Below are positions 48,964 through 58,082 of a stretch of 64,000 nt of DNA, piece by piece. Every line of letters starts with the position of its first letter. Position 1 is the first letter of the stretch. Made by a program: the position numbers and the translations under genes. Below the pieces are notes generated by a model. The model was not told where the DNA came from. It saw nothing but the letters and a program-made list of their open reading frames with translations, and did no database searches. The DNA lies in contig CAKQDA010000006.1 in the NCBI GenBank assembly GCA_934218695.1, positions 1 through 64,000 of the forward strand. Direction: 5' to 3'. This DNA comes from an uncultured Succinivibrio sp. Lineage in GTDB: Bacteria > Pseudomonadota > Gammaproteobacteria > Enterobacterales > Succinivibrionaceae.

Positions 48964-51792
48964 TTATGCAAAATGTCTGATTTCACCAGTTGACTTGACA
49001 TTCTGAACGCAGCGCTTACATAAACCAGGGAACTCTGGATCAGAATCCACACTCTCCTCATAGTGCCAGCAGCGCTCACACTTCTTGGCTTTGGATTTTT
49101 CAACGGTAAATGAGCAATCAAGAATTTCTGACTTGAATGCATCAGCTGGGGCATTTTCGTCAGAGACAACTGCCTTGGAGGTTATCAGAACAAAGCATAG
49201 CTCTGATTCTATCTTCTTCAAATCCTCTAACAGCTGACCTTTTGTATAGATCTTAAGCTCAGCCTCTAAGGAACCACCGATTACACCATTGTTACGTGCA
49301 GTTTCAATTGCCTTGTTAGCCTCATTTCTGAAGTTTAACATTCTCTGCCAGTATTCAGAATTGAATTCTGAAGACTCATCGATTTCATGTAAATCATCAT
49401 ACCAGGTTGAGGTGAAAACAAATTCATCCCTCTTACCAGGCATTGCTTCCCATGCTTCCTGAGCAGTGAATGACAGGATTGGTGCAATCCAGCGGATCAG
49501 AGCTTCAGCAATTACAAATAAAGCGGTCTGACATGAGCGACGTGCAGCACTGTCAGCCTTGGCTGTGTACTGACGGTCCTTGATGATGTCCAAATAGAAT
49601 GACCCCAACTCAATTGAACAGAAGTTCATTAAGATCTGAACTACCTTATGGAAATCATACTCTTCGTAGCATTTTAATAATTCTTTCTGAGTCTTTGAGG
49701 TTAATGAAACTGCCCACTTATCCAACTCAACCATATCTTTAAATGCAACCTTATCTGTTTCTGGATTGAAACCGTTTAAGTTTGCAAGTAAGAATCTTAC
49801 TGTATTACGAACACGACGGTAAGCATCTGAAGAACGCTTAAAGATTTCGTGAGACACTGCCATGTCGCCAGTGTAGTCATTTGAAGCAATCCATAAACGC
49901 AGGACATCAGCGCCTAACTTGTCAATAATCTCCTGAGGTGCAATCACATTACCTAAAGACTTAGACATCTTGCGTCCCTGTCCGTCAACAGTAAAGCCGT
50001 GAGTTAGAACCTGTCTGTAAGGAGCTCTGTCCTTAGTTGCAACTGACAGCATCAGTGAGGACATAAACCAGCCACGATGCTGATCGGATCCTTCAAGATA
50101 GAGATCTGCACTGTGATGCTTGAACTCAGGTCGCTGATCTACAACTGAAAAATGAGTTGAGCCTGAGTCAAACCAGACATCCAGTGTATTTGGATCTTTG
50201 TGATAGTGCTTTGCTTCTTCAGCTCCAATCAGATCTTCAACTTTAAGATCCCACCAAGCCTGAATACCGTCTTTTTCAACAGCCTGAGCAACCTTTTCAA
50301 TAATTGCAGGTGTATCAGGATGTATTTCGTTAGTTTCATTATTAATCAGAACAGCACAAGGCATACCCCATGTTCTCTGACGTGAAATACACCAGTCGGT
50401 ACGCTGTTTAACCATTGCCTCAATACGGTTCTGTCCCCAGGCAGGGATCCACTTTGTTTTCTTGATCTCTTCCAATGCCCTGGTACGTAATCCTTTGGCA
50501 TCCATTGAAATAAACCACTGTGGGGTAGCTCTGAAGATCACTGGAGTCTTGTGACGCCAGCAGTGAGGATAGCTGTGAGAAATAACCTTTAACTTTACTA
50601 AAGAGCCCTTTTCTTTTAGAACTTCAATAACATTAGGATTTGCCTTTAATACATTCAGACCAGCAAAGTACTCAACATCATCTTTAAAGCAGCCATCTGG
50701 GCCTACAGGATTGTAAATCTCCAAACCATATTTTACTGATACGTTATAGTCATCTAGACCATGTCCACCTGCGGTGTGAACGCAACCGGTACCAGCTTCT
50801 AAAGTTACATGAGCGCCAAGAATTACAGGAACGTCGAAGTTTAGGAACGGATGATGGAATTTCTGCAATTCTAAAGCCTTACCTGAAACCTCATCTCCTA
50901 AAACAGAATACTCTTCAATACCGCATTCTTTCATCACTGTATCAACAAGATCTGCTGCCATGATGAAACGCTCTGCGCCCTTTTCAGTCTTTACCTGAAC
51001 CAGAACGTACTTTAACTGTTCGTTCATACAGATTGCTCTGTTGGCAGGCAGTGTCCAAGGAGTTGTAGTCCATATTACGCAGGAAATCGCACCTTCGCCT
51101 TTACCCTGAGCATTGAAGGTTGAAAGGACCTTTTCATCATCAGTACTTGCAAAGCGGACATAGATAGAATCTGACTTGACGTCAGCATATTCCACTTCTG
51201 CCTCTGCCAGAGCAGACTGACAGTCCATGCACCAGTAAACAGGTTTCAGACCGCGTACAAAGTGACCATTTGCTATAACCTTACCAAGTCCTCTTAGGGT
51301 ATCAGCTTCAGTCTTGTAATTCATGGTCAGGTACGGATTATCCCAGTCACCTAGAACACCTAAACGCTTAAAATCCTTTCTCTGACCATCAACCTGACTT
51401 TGAGCGTACTTGCGACACTCTTTTCTGAAAGTTGCAGCATCAACCTTTACACCTGGTTTGCCAATAAGGCTTTCAACCTTTACTTCAATTGGAAGACCAT
51501 GACAATCCCAACCAGGAACATATGGAGAATCAAAACCTGATAATGTCTTTGATTTGACAATAATATCCTTTAAAACCTTGTTAATTGAATGTCCAATATG
51601 AATGTTTCCGTTTGCATATGGAGGTCCATCATGCAGAATAAACATATTTGCACCTGCTCTTGCAGTGCGAATTTTTTTGTAAAGACAACGCTTCTCCCAA
51701 TCCTGTAACATACCAGGCTCACGCTGAGCTAAATTACCACGCATTGGGAATGCGGTATTAGGAAGGTTTAAAGTACTTTTGTAATCAGCCAT
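48964..51792 (-). CDS. ileS: isoleucyl-tRNA synthetase
   Basis: Charges tRNA-Ile. HIGH motif in [13 protein letters not shown] near residue 60, KMSKS in [11 protein letters not shown], and a C-terminal zinc site ([10 protein letters not shown] and CKRCV). The frame is open to a TTG at 51801, but the ATG at 51792 gives [19 protein letters not shown], the usual IleS N-terminus, and has a GGA ribosome site. 942 residues. In the series ribF-ileS-lspA-ispH. Confidence 0.97.
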   Translation of the reverse strand: MADYKSTLNLPNTAFPMRGNLAQREPGMLQDWEKRCLYKKIRTARAGANMFILHDGPPYANGNIHIGHSINKVLKDIIVKSKTLSGFDSPYVPGWDCHGLPIEVKVESLIGKPGVKVDAATFRKECRKYAQSQVDGQRKDFKRLGVLGDWDNPYLTMNYKTEADTLRGLGKVIANGHFVRGLKPVYWCMDCQSALAEAEVEYADVKSDSIYVRFASTDDEKVLSTFNAQGKGEGAISCVIWTTTPWTLPANRAICMNEQLKYVLVQVKTEKGAERFIMAADLVDTVMKECGIEEYSVLGDEVSGKALELQKFHHPFLNFDVPVILGAHVTLEAGTGCVHTAGGHGLDDYNVSVKYGLEIYNPVGPDGCFKDDVEYFAGLNVLKANPNVIEVLKEKGSLVKLKVISHSYPHCWRHKTPVIFRATPQWFISMDAKGLRTRALEEIKKTKWIPAWGQNRIEAMVKQRTDWCISRQRTWGMPCAVLINNETNEIHPDTPAIIEKVAQAVEKDGIQAWWDLKVEDLIGAEEAKHYHKDPNTLDVWFDSGSTHFSVVDQRPEFKHHSADLYLEGSDQHRGWFMSSLMLSVATKDRAPYRQVLTHGFTVDGQGRKMSKSLGNVIAPQEIIDKLGADVLRLWIASNDYTGDMAVSHEIFKRSSDAYRRVRNTVRFLLANLNGFNPETDKVAFKDMVELDKWAVSLTSKTQKELLKCYEEYDFHKVVQILMNFCSIELGSFYLDIIKDRQYTAKADSAARRSCQTALFVIAEALIRWIAPILSFTAQEAWEAMPGKRDEFVFTSTWYDDLHEIDESSEFNSEYWQRMLNFRNEANKAIETARNNGVIGGSLEAELKIYTKGQLLEDLKKIESELCFVLITSKAVVSDENAPADAFKSEILDCSFTVEKSKAKKCERCWHYEESVDSDPEFPGLCKRCVQNVKSTGEIRHFA

Positions 51793-51819
51793 TTTTTCCA
51801 ATCTACCAAAAACAATAAT

Positions 51820-52767
51820 TTAAAATTCTTCATTTGAGTGTTCTGCAAGGATCTCTTGAGCCTTTTTTTTGTCAGACAAAAGCTGTTCCTGTAACACTTC
51901 TACATTTAAAAACTTTACTTCATCGCGGATCTTTCTGATAAAGAACACTCTAATGCTCTCTCCGTAAAGATCCTGCTTAAAATTGAATAAATTTACTTCA
52001 AGCAGCGCCTTGTTCTGCCCTGCCACTACAGTAGGCCTGTAACCTACATTTGCCATTCCATCATAAAGTGATACTTTAATCAGAACTTTTACTGCGTAAA
52101 CACCTTTAAGAGGAGAAATCCTACGGTTAATGTTCACATTAGCAGTAGGGAACCCCATATTACGACCTATTTGATTTCCATGAACAACTATACCAGACAT
52201 GGAATAATATCTACCTAAAGCTTCTTTGGCCAGATCAAGCTGCCCATGAAACAGAAACTCACGGATTTTAGTGCTAGAAATTCGCTCGTTGTTTAGAGAA
52301 ACACCATCTATAGCACTTGCCTCCATTCCAACATCAGAGCCTATTCTTTTCAGATCTTCAATAGTGTACTTTCCCCCCTCTCCAAAATTAAACAGAGAGC
52401 CTACGGTAACACTTTTTACCTGAAGTTTTCTGTACAGAAGATCGATAACATATTCTTTTGCAGATAACGAAGCAAATGAATCATTAAACTTCATGCAAAA
52501 AACAATCTTCACTCCTGCTACTTCTAAGGCCTGGAGCTTATCTCTCAAAGAATATAAACGGGCTGGAGACTTATCTTTAGAAAAGAATTCTAACGGTTGG
52601 GGTTCAAAAATCATAACTGCAGGAACAAGATTAAGCTTTCTGGCTTTTTCTTTCATGCATTCAATAACTGCTTGATGGCCTTTATGAAATCCGTCAAAAT
52701 TGCCGATAGCCAAAGCTACACCGTTTGGGGTACCTTTAAAATCAGACAAACAACGGATTAAACGCAT
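51820..52767 (-). CDS. ribF: bifunctional riboflavin kinase/FAD synthetase
   Basis: Converts riboflavin to FMN and then FAD. The N-terminal FAD-synthetase nucleotidyltransferase domain has AIGNFDGFHKGHQAVI; the C-terminal kinase domain has GNQIGRNMGFPTANV and VYAVKV. 315 residues. It starts the group ribF-ileS-lspA-ispH and is divergent from rpsT, as in E. coli. Confidence 0.96.
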   Translation of the reverse strand: MRLIRCLSDFKGTPNGVALAIGNFDGFHKGHQAVIECMKEKARKLNLVPAVMIFEPQPLEFFSKDKSPARLYSLRDKLQALEVAGVKIVFCMKFNDSFASLSAKEYVIDLLYRKLQVKSVTVGSLFNFGEGGKYTIEDLKRIGSDVGMEASAIDGVSLNNERISSTKIREFLFHGQLDLAKEALGRYYSMSGIVVHGNQIGRNMGFPTANVNINRRISPLKGVYAVKVLIKVSLYDGMANVGYRPTVVAGQNKALLEVNLFNFKQDLYGESIRVFFIRKIRDEVKFLNVEVLQEQLLSDKKKAQEILAEHSNEEF

Positions 52768-53074
52768 TTAGGATCCCTAAATTAAAATTACATTTTTCTA
52801 AAAACACATAGGCTCTAAAGCCGATAGAATAAGTAATTATAGCTTAAAAGCACCTTTCTTAACAGTTTTAATTTCAACGAATAAAAAAGTTAAAAAACAA
52901 AAAGTTAAATAAGAAAACTCTACTTTAGTGTTGTTGTTTTACAAAACTGATGTAAAATAACGCGCAAATTATGTAGTTCTACTTTAATTTTGTAAAAAAA
53001 ATTGTTAGAATACAGCGATTATGTGCCACATCATGACGGAAAGTGGCAATTGTTTAAGAATTCAGGAGCTATTT
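52768..53074. other. intergenic region between divergent ribF and rpsT
   Basis: 307 bases. A weak rpsT promoter is TTTAAT (52983-52988), 17 bases, TAGAAT (53006-53011). No FMN riboswitch sequence is seen upstream of ribF. Confidence 0.45.
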
Positions 53075-53338
53075 GTGCCTAATATTAAGTCTGCAAAGAA
53101 GCGCGTTGTTATTTCCGAGAAAGCACGTCAGCATAACGTAGCTGCACGTTCAAAGATGCGCACTTTAATCAAGAATGTTTTAAAAGCTGTTGAGTCTGGT
53201 GATAAAGAAGCTGCAAAAAATGCATTTGCAGTTGCTGAGCCAGTTTTAGATCGTGCTGCTTGCAAGGGGCTGGTTCATAAGAACAAAGTTGCTCGTCATA
53301 AGAGCAAGTTAGCTGCTTCTATCAAGGCTATGAACTAG
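53075..53338 (+). CDS. rpsT: 30S ribosomal protein S20
   Basis: Primary-binding small-subunit protein. The frame is open from an ATG at 53021, but the start is the GTG at 53075: an AGGAG site lies 6 bases before it, and translation from it gives (M)[20 protein letters not shown], the standard S20 N-terminus. E. coli rpsT also uses a weak non-AUG start, linked to autoregulation; the same may apply. 87 residues, very basic. A terminator follows. Confidence 0.96.
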   Translation: MPNIKSAKKRVVISEKARQHNVAARSKMRTLIKNVLKAVESGDKEAAKNAFAVAEPVLDRAACKGLVHKNKVARHKSKLAASIKAMN

Positions 53339-53357
53339 TCTCTGTCTGCTTATAAAA

Positions 53358-53382
53358 AAGCCTCGCAATGCGAGGTTTTTTT
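53358..53382 (+). terminator. terminator of rpsT
   Basis: AAGCCTCGC-aat-GCGAGGTTT (53358-53378), continuing into a run of T. Confidence 0.9.
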
Positions 53383-53457
53383 TATGCCCAAAATCAGAAT
53401 AATTTTGTTGTTAAGCTCGATCTTAAATTTCATTTAATAATTATTTATAAAGATTTA

Positions 53458-53588
53458 GCAAAAAAAAGAAAGCGGTCTTGAGCACATCTCTCAAAACCGC
53501 AAAAGAAAAGGCGTACCACCTTTTAGAACACATGCAAACGAGTCATTTGCTTGCCTAACTAAAGTAATTAGTTTTGGTTAACTCGTGT
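53458..53588 (-). ncRNA. candidate structured small RNA (minus strand)
   Basis: A gene-free stretch that on the minus strand reads as four hairpins ending in a strong intrinsic terminator. In order: AACTAA/TTAGTT, GCAAA/TTTGC, AAAAGG-tggtacg-CCTTTT, and GCGGTTTTGAG/CTCAAGACCGC (53472-53500) followed by TTTCTTTTTTTT. A possible promoter is TTGATT (53618-53623), 17 bases, TAGCAT (53595-53600). No minus-strand gene follows before the opposing rpsT, so it is not a leader. The GGTGGTAC core recalls the T-box antiterminator motif, but the rest does not fit. Start and function unknown. Confidence 0.5.
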
Positions 53589-53602
53589 TAGTATATGCTA
53601 AC
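53587..53602. promoter_or_regulatory. 16-bp dyad over the -10 region of the minus-strand small RNA
   Basis: GTTAGTATATGCTAAC is palindromic except for one position pair. It covers the proposed -10 box and could be an operator. Confidence 0.4.
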
Positions 53603-53651
53603 TTTAAAAACACAATTAATCAAGTATTTTTTTTCTTTGTCTAAATTATTT

Positions 53652-53679
53652 TGAACTTTTTTAGAAAAGCTATCTCTAA
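53652..53679 (+). promoter_or_regulatory. sigmaE-type promoter of small RNA unit 4
   Basis: TGAACTT (53652-53658), 16 bases, TCTAA (53675-53679), the same boxes and spacing as the three units at 55161, 55382 and 55584. Confidence 0.65.
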
Positions 53680-53685
53680 GTAATA

Positions 53686-53746
53686 TAAGTGGAAACCACA
53701 TATAATTTTACATCCCATAATAAACCTAGCTTTGCTAGGTTTTTTT
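53686..53746 (+). ncRNA. candidate sigmaE-dependent small RNA, unit 4
   Basis: About 61 nucleotides from the expected start after the sigmaE-type promoter to the end of the terminator. A short 5' hairpin GTGG-aaa-CCAC (53689-53699), an unpaired AU-rich stretch of about 22 bases, then the terminator AAACCTAGC-ttt-GCTAGGTTT (53722-53742) with T-run. This is the classical layout of an Hfq-type regulatory RNA. Only the promoter region resembles units 1-3; the seed and terminator differ. It runs against the 3' end of the sugar-binding protein gene, whose stop codon lies in the T-run. Confidence 0.6.
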
Positions 53747-54812
53747 ACTTTTGTGATATGGAAGCAAAGCTGTGCTGATATGGTGGAAGAGTATATTTTG
53801 GCTTCATGTAGTTTTTAAAAGAAGCATACTTTATATATGGAATGAGAGTTTTATGATCCTCTGTTTTATACCAGACAAGTCTTGTCACCTCCTCATCCGT
53901 ATCAGCATCTGATATTGCTAGTTTATAGCAAACTGTAGCCAGTGCTGAATAATCAGAGATAAGAGTTGCTGTAATGCGTCCTGCATCTATCTCTTTTATC
54001 ATTTCAGGTAAACCATCTACTCCAAAAATTGGAATGAAGTGCTCACTGTCTGATATGTCGGTGTTATAGCCATAAGTTTTTAGAGCATCAAGAGCTCCTA
54101 GAGCCATAGCATCATTATTGGCAAAAATAATTTCAATATTATTAAGACCAACATGCTTAATTTGATTTAAAAGATCCGTTCTGGCTTTATAACGATTCCA
54201 GTTGTCGAAATTTTTTGAAATAACGTTAAGAGAATAACCTTTTTCATTTAATTGGTTGAGTGTAACATTTGTTCTGGTAATAGTATCATGATGCAATTTT
54301 TCTCCTTGCAAAATGACCATATCAAGCTGACCGTTTTTATTTTTGTCATAATTTTTAAACTGAGCTAAATAATCATCGATGACATCAGCAAGATACATAC
54401 CAGACTGCTCAGAATTAGCTCCAACATACCAGCAGTTTTCATAACTTGATAAAACAGATCCATTTGGAAGTCTGTTGAAAAAAATTACTTTACTGCCAGA
54501 TCTTTTGGCAGCTTCAATAACCTTATCAGCATCATTTACATCAACCAGATTAACTATGGCAGGAGAACCTGAAAAAACATCTGTGATGATTTCTTCTACT
54601 TGCTCTTTTGACTGGTTTCCAGCATCATGGAATTTAAAATTTAAAGGAGATCTTTCGGATAGTTTTCCTAAGAATGATGCGTACAAATTAATAAAATTGT
54701 CATTTCCGTTGTAGTAGTACACATTAATTAAAGAAACTGCATAACAAGATGAACTGCATAAGGCATAAAACAAAATCAAAAATCTTATTAATTTGATACA
54801 AAAAGGAAACAT
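53745..54812 (-). CDS. periplasmic sugar-binding protein, MglB-like
   Basis: 355-residue periplasmic binding protein of the galactose/ribose type. A signal peptide (FLILFYALCSSSCYA) ends near residue 25. The calcium-binding loop of MglB is recognisable as DKNKNGQLD at residues 156-164, with VILQGE after it, and the hinge segments IIFANNDAMALGALDAL and IPIFGVDGLPEMI are typical. No ABC ATPase or permease gene adjoins, so it either serves a transporter elsewhere or acts as a chemoreceptor ligand-binding protein. Galactose specificity is inferred from the Ca loop only. Confidence 0.82.
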   Translation of the reverse strand: MFPFCIKLIRFLILFYALCSSSCYAVSLINVYYYNGNDNFINLYASFLGKLSERSPLNFKFHDAGNQSKEQVEEIITDVFSGSPAIVNLVDVNDADKVIEAAKRSGSKVIFFNRLPNGSVLSSYENCWYVGANSEQSGMYLADVIDDYLAQFKNYDKNKNGQLDMVILQGEKLHHDTITRTNVTLNQLNEKGYSLNVISKNFDNWNRYKARTDLLNQIKHVGLNNIEIIFANNDAMALGALDALKTYGYNTDISDSEHFIPIFGVDGLPEMIKEIDAGRITATLISDYSALATVCYKLAISDADTDEEVTRLVWYKTEDHKTLIPYIKYASFKNYMKPKYTLPPYQHSFASISQK

Positions 54813-55160
54813 TCTAAATTCAACTGAAAATATCTAGAAGTAACAGATCAATGGGGTTAAGTTGTTATTGGTAAGTTTAAACGATCATAATCTAAAGAAA
54901 CCGCTTAAAAGATAGATCTGCAAATACAATCACAGTAAAAGTAAAAATAATAAAATGAAAAAATTTTTACGCTAAGAGTAATGATTATTATTAATAAAAA
55001 ATTGTGATCTACGTTCAGTTATAACCTTTATATCAGTAGCCTATTAGTTAAACTCGCCACAACTTTTAGTAATCTGTAATCAGTATCCTGTCAATCTTCG
55101 TAATTGCAGAAGATCACAAAAAGAGTTGAAACAAGTAAAAAATTTTTTAGAAAAAAAAAT
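54813..55160. other. AT-rich region upstream of the sugar-binding protein gene
   Basis: 348 bases without a gene; it must hold the promoter for the minus-strand binding-protein gene. A TGTGATCTACGTTCA at about 55003-55017 is a half-good CRP-type site. Small RNA unit 1 begins at its right end. Confidence 0.4.
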
Positions 55161-55188
55161 GGAACTTTTCTAGAGTCAGGCACTCTAA
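55161..55188 (+). promoter_or_regulatory. sigmaE-type promoter of small RNA unit 1
   Basis: GGAACTT (55161-55167), 16 bases, TCTAA (55184-55188). The -35 box is the exact sigmaE consensus, and the spacing equals that of the E. coli sigmaE promoter rpoHp3. Confidence 0.72.
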
Positions 55189-55194
55189 GAGGTA

Positions 55195-55288
55195 TATCAG
55201 TTAAGATTTCTTCAACGCTGGTGACTTTTTTCATTATATATTTTCCTCAAAAGGCCCGATAACTAAATGTTAATCGGGCTCTTTTTTT
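55195..55288 (+). ncRNA. candidate sigmaE-dependent small RNA, unit 1
   Basis: About 94 nucleotides between the sigmaE-type promoter and the terminator GCCCGAT/ATCGGGC (55254-55278) with CTCTTTTTTT. The middle (about 55218-55249) is unpaired and reads GGTGACTTTTTTCATTAT followed by TTTTCCTC, the complement of a ribosome-binding site plus start codon (GAGGAAAA…ATGAAAAAAGTCACC). It is nearly identical to unit 2. A minus-strand reading frame of 47 codons over the unit is explained by this complementarity and is not called as a gene. Confidence 0.7.
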
Positions 55289-55381
55289 GTTTGCAACTTA
55301 ATTTTTTCAAGATGAACAGAAATAACTAAAAAAGAGAGTTCTCATAGCATTTTATAAACGTTAAAAATATTAATAAAAAAT

Positions 55382-55409
55382 TGAACTTTTCTAGAGTCAG
55401 GCACTCTAA
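55382..55409 (+). promoter_or_regulatory. sigmaE-type promoter of small RNA unit 2
   Basis: TGAACTT (55382-55388), 16 bases, TCTAA (55405-55409). Confidence 0.7.
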
Positions 55410-55414
55410 GGAGT

Positions 55415-55508
55415 ATATCAGTTAAGATTTCTTCAACGCTGGTGACTTTTTTCATTATATATTTTCCTCAAAAGGCCCGATAACTAAATGTTAATCGGGC
55501 TCTTTTTT
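55415..55508 (+). ncRNA. candidate sigmaE-dependent small RNA, unit 2
   Basis: Tandem copy of unit 1, offset by 221 bases; the transcribed part differs only near the 5' end (GGAG for GAGG just after the -10 box). Same seed antisense to an ATGAAAAAAGTCACC start region, and same terminator GCCCGAT/ATCGGGC followed by CTCTTTTTT. The sequence between the units is not conserved, so conservation stops exactly at the promoter and terminator, as expected for independent RNA genes. Confidence 0.7.
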
Positions 55509-55583
55509 ATTTTTTAAAGAATTTTTGATATCAAAAAAAATTTAAGCCACAATAAAAAGACATCAAAAAAATTAAATTTATTT

Positions 55584-55611
55584 TGAACTTTTCTAATAGC
55601 TACTAATCTAA
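55584..55611 (+). promoter_or_regulatory. sigmaE-type promoter of small RNA unit 3
   Basis: TGAACTT (55584-55590), 16 bases, TCTAA (55607-55611). The spacer sequence differs strongly from units 1 and 2, but its length is the same. Confidence 0.7.
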
Positions 55612-55616
55612 GAGGT

Positions 55617-55709
55617 ATATCAGTTAAGATTTTTCAAACTGGTGACCTTTTTCATTATTTATTTCCTTAAAAGGCCTGATGACATGATGTTCATCAGGCT
55701 CTTTTTTTT
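55617..55709 (+). ncRNA. candidate sigmaE-dependent small RNA, unit 3
   Basis: Diverged copy, 202 bases after unit 2. The seed is GGTGACCTTTTTCATTAT then TTTCCTT, again antisense to an AGGAAA…ATGAAAAAGGTCACC start region but with base changes, suggesting a related target. The terminator has changed to GCCTGATGA/TCATCAGGC with T8: the C-to-T change in one arm is matched by G-to-A in the other, keeping the pair. A two-base deletion destroys the minus-strand reading frame seen in units 1 and 2. It may also terminate the opposing tilS transcript. Confidence 0.68.
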
Positions 55710-55738
55710 CTGATAAATAAGAAGCTCCACGAATAGCT

Positions 55739-57052
55739 TTACGGAATATAAATGATCTTAAGTGGTGATATTTTTTCTTCAGAAAGGAAAGAGTCTGTTA
55801 CAAAGAGAGAGCCAAAGGCAATGACATTTTCACTGTCTCTGTCTTTTACTAATGGATGGGATCCTCTTAACCAGGTTGGTATTTCATACTCCCCAAAAAG
55901 CTTTTTAATTTCTCTACTGTGACGACGGGTAACTGGTTTCAGTTTCAGACTTCCTGGATAGTTGAAGTCAAGAATAACAGAATCTTTTGCAAAATTGACT
56001 CGCAATGAATATTCAAAACTTCCTAACTTTAATGAATTCCCCTTTTTTAAGAGATAGCAATTCTTTTCAGGCAGTTTTATTGTTTGTACAAAATATAAAT
56101 TATTTTTAAAGCGCCTTACAGAATAATTTCCTAAAATAACTGATCCATGCTGATCTGATGAACATTGACACAATCTCAACGTCTCACTTACCTGATTGTA
56201 CTCAGGAGGCATCAGTGTTTTTTCATTCAGAAATAATCTTATGATACAGATTGCAAGAGCTGTATCATTAACATCAAACTTACTTATATCAAGGCAACTT
56301 TTTTCTTTGTCAAAAGCCACATCAAACTTGTCTTTTGCGTATCGCATTGCAAGATCATGTTCATAGGAACAGAGCCTTGCGCTTCTTAAAATTGATCCAT
56401 CAATGCCGATAAAACGTTCCCTTAAAAGAGGTAACACTTTCAGACGCATGAAATTTCTTTCAAATTTAAGATACGTGTTTGAGATATCAAAAACATGATC
56501 ATATCCTAACGCTTCGATTATGCTTATGATGTCATGCTTTGAATATTCTAGTAAAGGTCTTAAGATCCTTCCCCGGTTATCCTTAATGTAGAAACTCATT
56601 CCCGATAAACCATATGGGCCAGATCCTCTTTTTAAGGCGAGTAAAAAGTTCTCTACCTGATCATCTGCCTGATGACCTAAAAGCAGTACACCATTATCTT
56701 TTGCATATGAAAATAACGCATTGTACCGTTCAGCTCTGGAAACTTCCTCTGGAGATCTTCCGTTTCCGTATACAATATGAAGCTTAGGAGTCACAAGAGA
56801 AACTCCTACTTTTTGACAGAGTTTCTGACAATGTGCAAGCCAGACAGGATCATCTGCATCAAGACCGTGTATGCAGTGCACAGCAAGAAGTGTATAGCGA
56901 GAGTCTTTATCAGTAACTGCCTTTCCGACAATTAAAGCTAAAGTTGAATCAGCACCACCAGATAAGCCTACAACCAATCTGCATGGTGCCACATTATGTA
57001 TAATCTTATCTGCAAGTTCGTTTACAACCTGCAGAGCTTTTTCTTTTAGCAA
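55739..57052 (-). CDS. tilS: tRNA(Ile)-lysidine synthetase
   Basis: Converts C34 of the CAU-anticodon tRNA-Ile to lysidine. The PP-loop motif is [11 protein letters not shown] near residue 30, and the [20 protein letters not shown] segment is typical, followed by the substrate-binding and C-terminal TilS domains ([17 protein letters not shown]). 437 residues. It begins with TTG at 57052, overlapping the accA stop by 7 bases; no ATG exists before the PP-loop, so the TTG is accepted. Last gene of the cluster. Confidence 0.93.
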   Translation of the reverse strand: MLKEKALQVVNELADKIIHNVAPCRLVVGLSGGADSTLALIVGKAVTDKDSRYTLLAVHCIHGLDADDPVWLAHCQKLCQKVGVSLVTPKLHIVYGNGRSPEEVSRAERYNALFSYAKDNGVLLLGHQADDQVENFLLALKRGSGPYGLSGMSFYIKDNRGRILRPLLEYSKHDIISIIEALGYDHVFDISNTYLKFERNFMRLKVLPLLRERFIGIDGSILRSARLCSYEHDLAMRYAKDKFDVAFDKEKSCLDISKFDVNDTALAICIIRLFLNEKTLMPPEYNQVSETLRLCQCSSDQHGSVILGNYSVRRFKNNLYFVQTIKLPEKNCYLLKKGNSLKLGSFEYSLRVNFAKDSVILDFNYPGSLKLKPVTRRHSREIKKLFGEYEIPTWLRGSHPLVKDRDSENVIAFGSLFVTDSFLSEEKISPLKIIYIP

Positions 57053-58002
57053 TATCCGTACTTCATTAAACGAGAGTAACGCTGTTCAACGATCCTATCA
57101 GAAGAAACACCTGACAATTCAGCCAAATCAGTTTCAATACGCTGTTTCAGATTTTCTGCCATTTCATCGTAATTACGGTGAGCTCCACCAAGTGGCTCTT
57201 TTACAACATTATCTATTAATCCTAAATCCTTAATACGATGAGCTGTAATGTTCATAGCCTCAGCAGCAAGAGGAGCTTTATCAGCGGATTTCCATAAAAT
57301 AGATGCACAGCCTTCTGGTGAAATTACAGAATAGGTTGAATACTCAAGCATATTAACTCTGTCACCTACACCGATAGCCAAAGCACCACCAGAACCACCT
57401 TCACCGATCACAGTGCAAACAACTGGAACTGTCAGGTCAGACATCAACTTTAAACTCTCTGCAATGGCACCGGCCTGGGAACGCTCTTCAGCACCAACAC
57501 CTGGATATGCACCAGGAGTATCAATAAATGTAATTACAGGCATACCGAATCTTTCAGCAAGTTTCATTAAACGCATTGCTTTACGATATCCTTCTGGACG
57601 CGGCATTCCGAAATTTCTAAGAGTACGCTCTTTAGTATCACGACCTTTCTGGTGACCAATAACCATTACAGGTCTGCCGTTTAAGCGGGCTAAACCACCA
57701 ACGATAGCCTTATCATCTGCAAACGCTCTATCACCAGCAAGTTCATGAAAATCAGTAAAGATCCTCTGAATATAATCTAATGTGTAAGGACGCATTGGAT
57801 GTCTTGACAGCTGAGAAATCTGCCAGTCACTTAATGAGGAAAAGATCTTCTTGGTTAATTCAAGATTCTTCTTCTCTAACTGATTCAGTTCTGAAGTCAG
57901 ATCAACTCCCGAACTTGAGTCAGCACTAAGTCTTTTTAATTCTTCAATATGAGCTAGCAGATCTGCAATTGGCTGCTCGAATTCTAGATAATTAATATTC
58001 AT
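57046..58002 (-). CDS. accA: acetyl-CoA carboxylase carboxyltransferase subunit alpha
   Basis: With AccD it transfers the carboxyl group to acetyl-CoA, the first step of fatty-acid synthesis. The N-terminus [27 protein letters not shown] and the oxyanion segments [15 protein letters not shown] and [15 protein letters not shown] are typical. The frame is open to a TTG at 58077, but the ATG at 58002 gives the expected N-terminus (318 residues). In E. coli dnaE lies between rnhB and accA; here it is missing. Confidence 0.95.
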   Translation of the reverse strand: MNINYLEFEQPIADLLAHIEELKRLSADSSSGVDLTSELNQLEKKNLELTKKIFSSLSDWQISQLSRHPMRPYTLDYIQRIFTDFHELAGDRAFADDKAIVGGLARLNGRPVMVIGHQKGRDTKERTLRNFGMPRPEGYRKAMRLMKLAERFGMPVITFIDTPGAYPGVGAEERSQAGAIAESLKLMSDLTVPVVCTVIGEGGSGGALAIGVGDRVNMLEYSTYSVISPEGCASILWKSADKAPLAAEAMNITAHRIKDLGLIDNVVKEPLGGAHRNYDEMAENLKQRIETDLAELSGVSSDRIVEQRYSRLMKYGYC

Positions 58003-58082
58003 CACGTTGGATTTAACCTCACAGGTTTTCCTATTAGTCAATCGTTCAATTTTACTACAAAAGCTGAATTTAGACAAAAAAA

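Noticed and set aside
53503-53525. GGTGGTAC segment on the minus strand as a T-box riboswitch
   Set aside because: The core is one base short of the T-box consensus, no specifier loop is seen, and no gene follows on that strand.
55091-55234. 47-codon minus-strand frame over RNA unit 1 (MKKVTSVEEIL…, hydrophobic end), with a shorter version over unit 2 at 55342-55455; possible type I toxin peptides
   Set aside because: The frame has a ribosome site and looks coding, but a two-base deletion breaks it in unit 3 and unit 4 lacks it, whereas promoter boxes, spacing and paired terminator arms are kept on the plus strand. The coding look is explained if the RNA is antisense to a real start region.
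58003-58077. Upstream TTG start extending AccA by 25 residues
   Set aside because: AccA proteins begin at the NxLxFEQPI segment, which follows the ATG at 58002.
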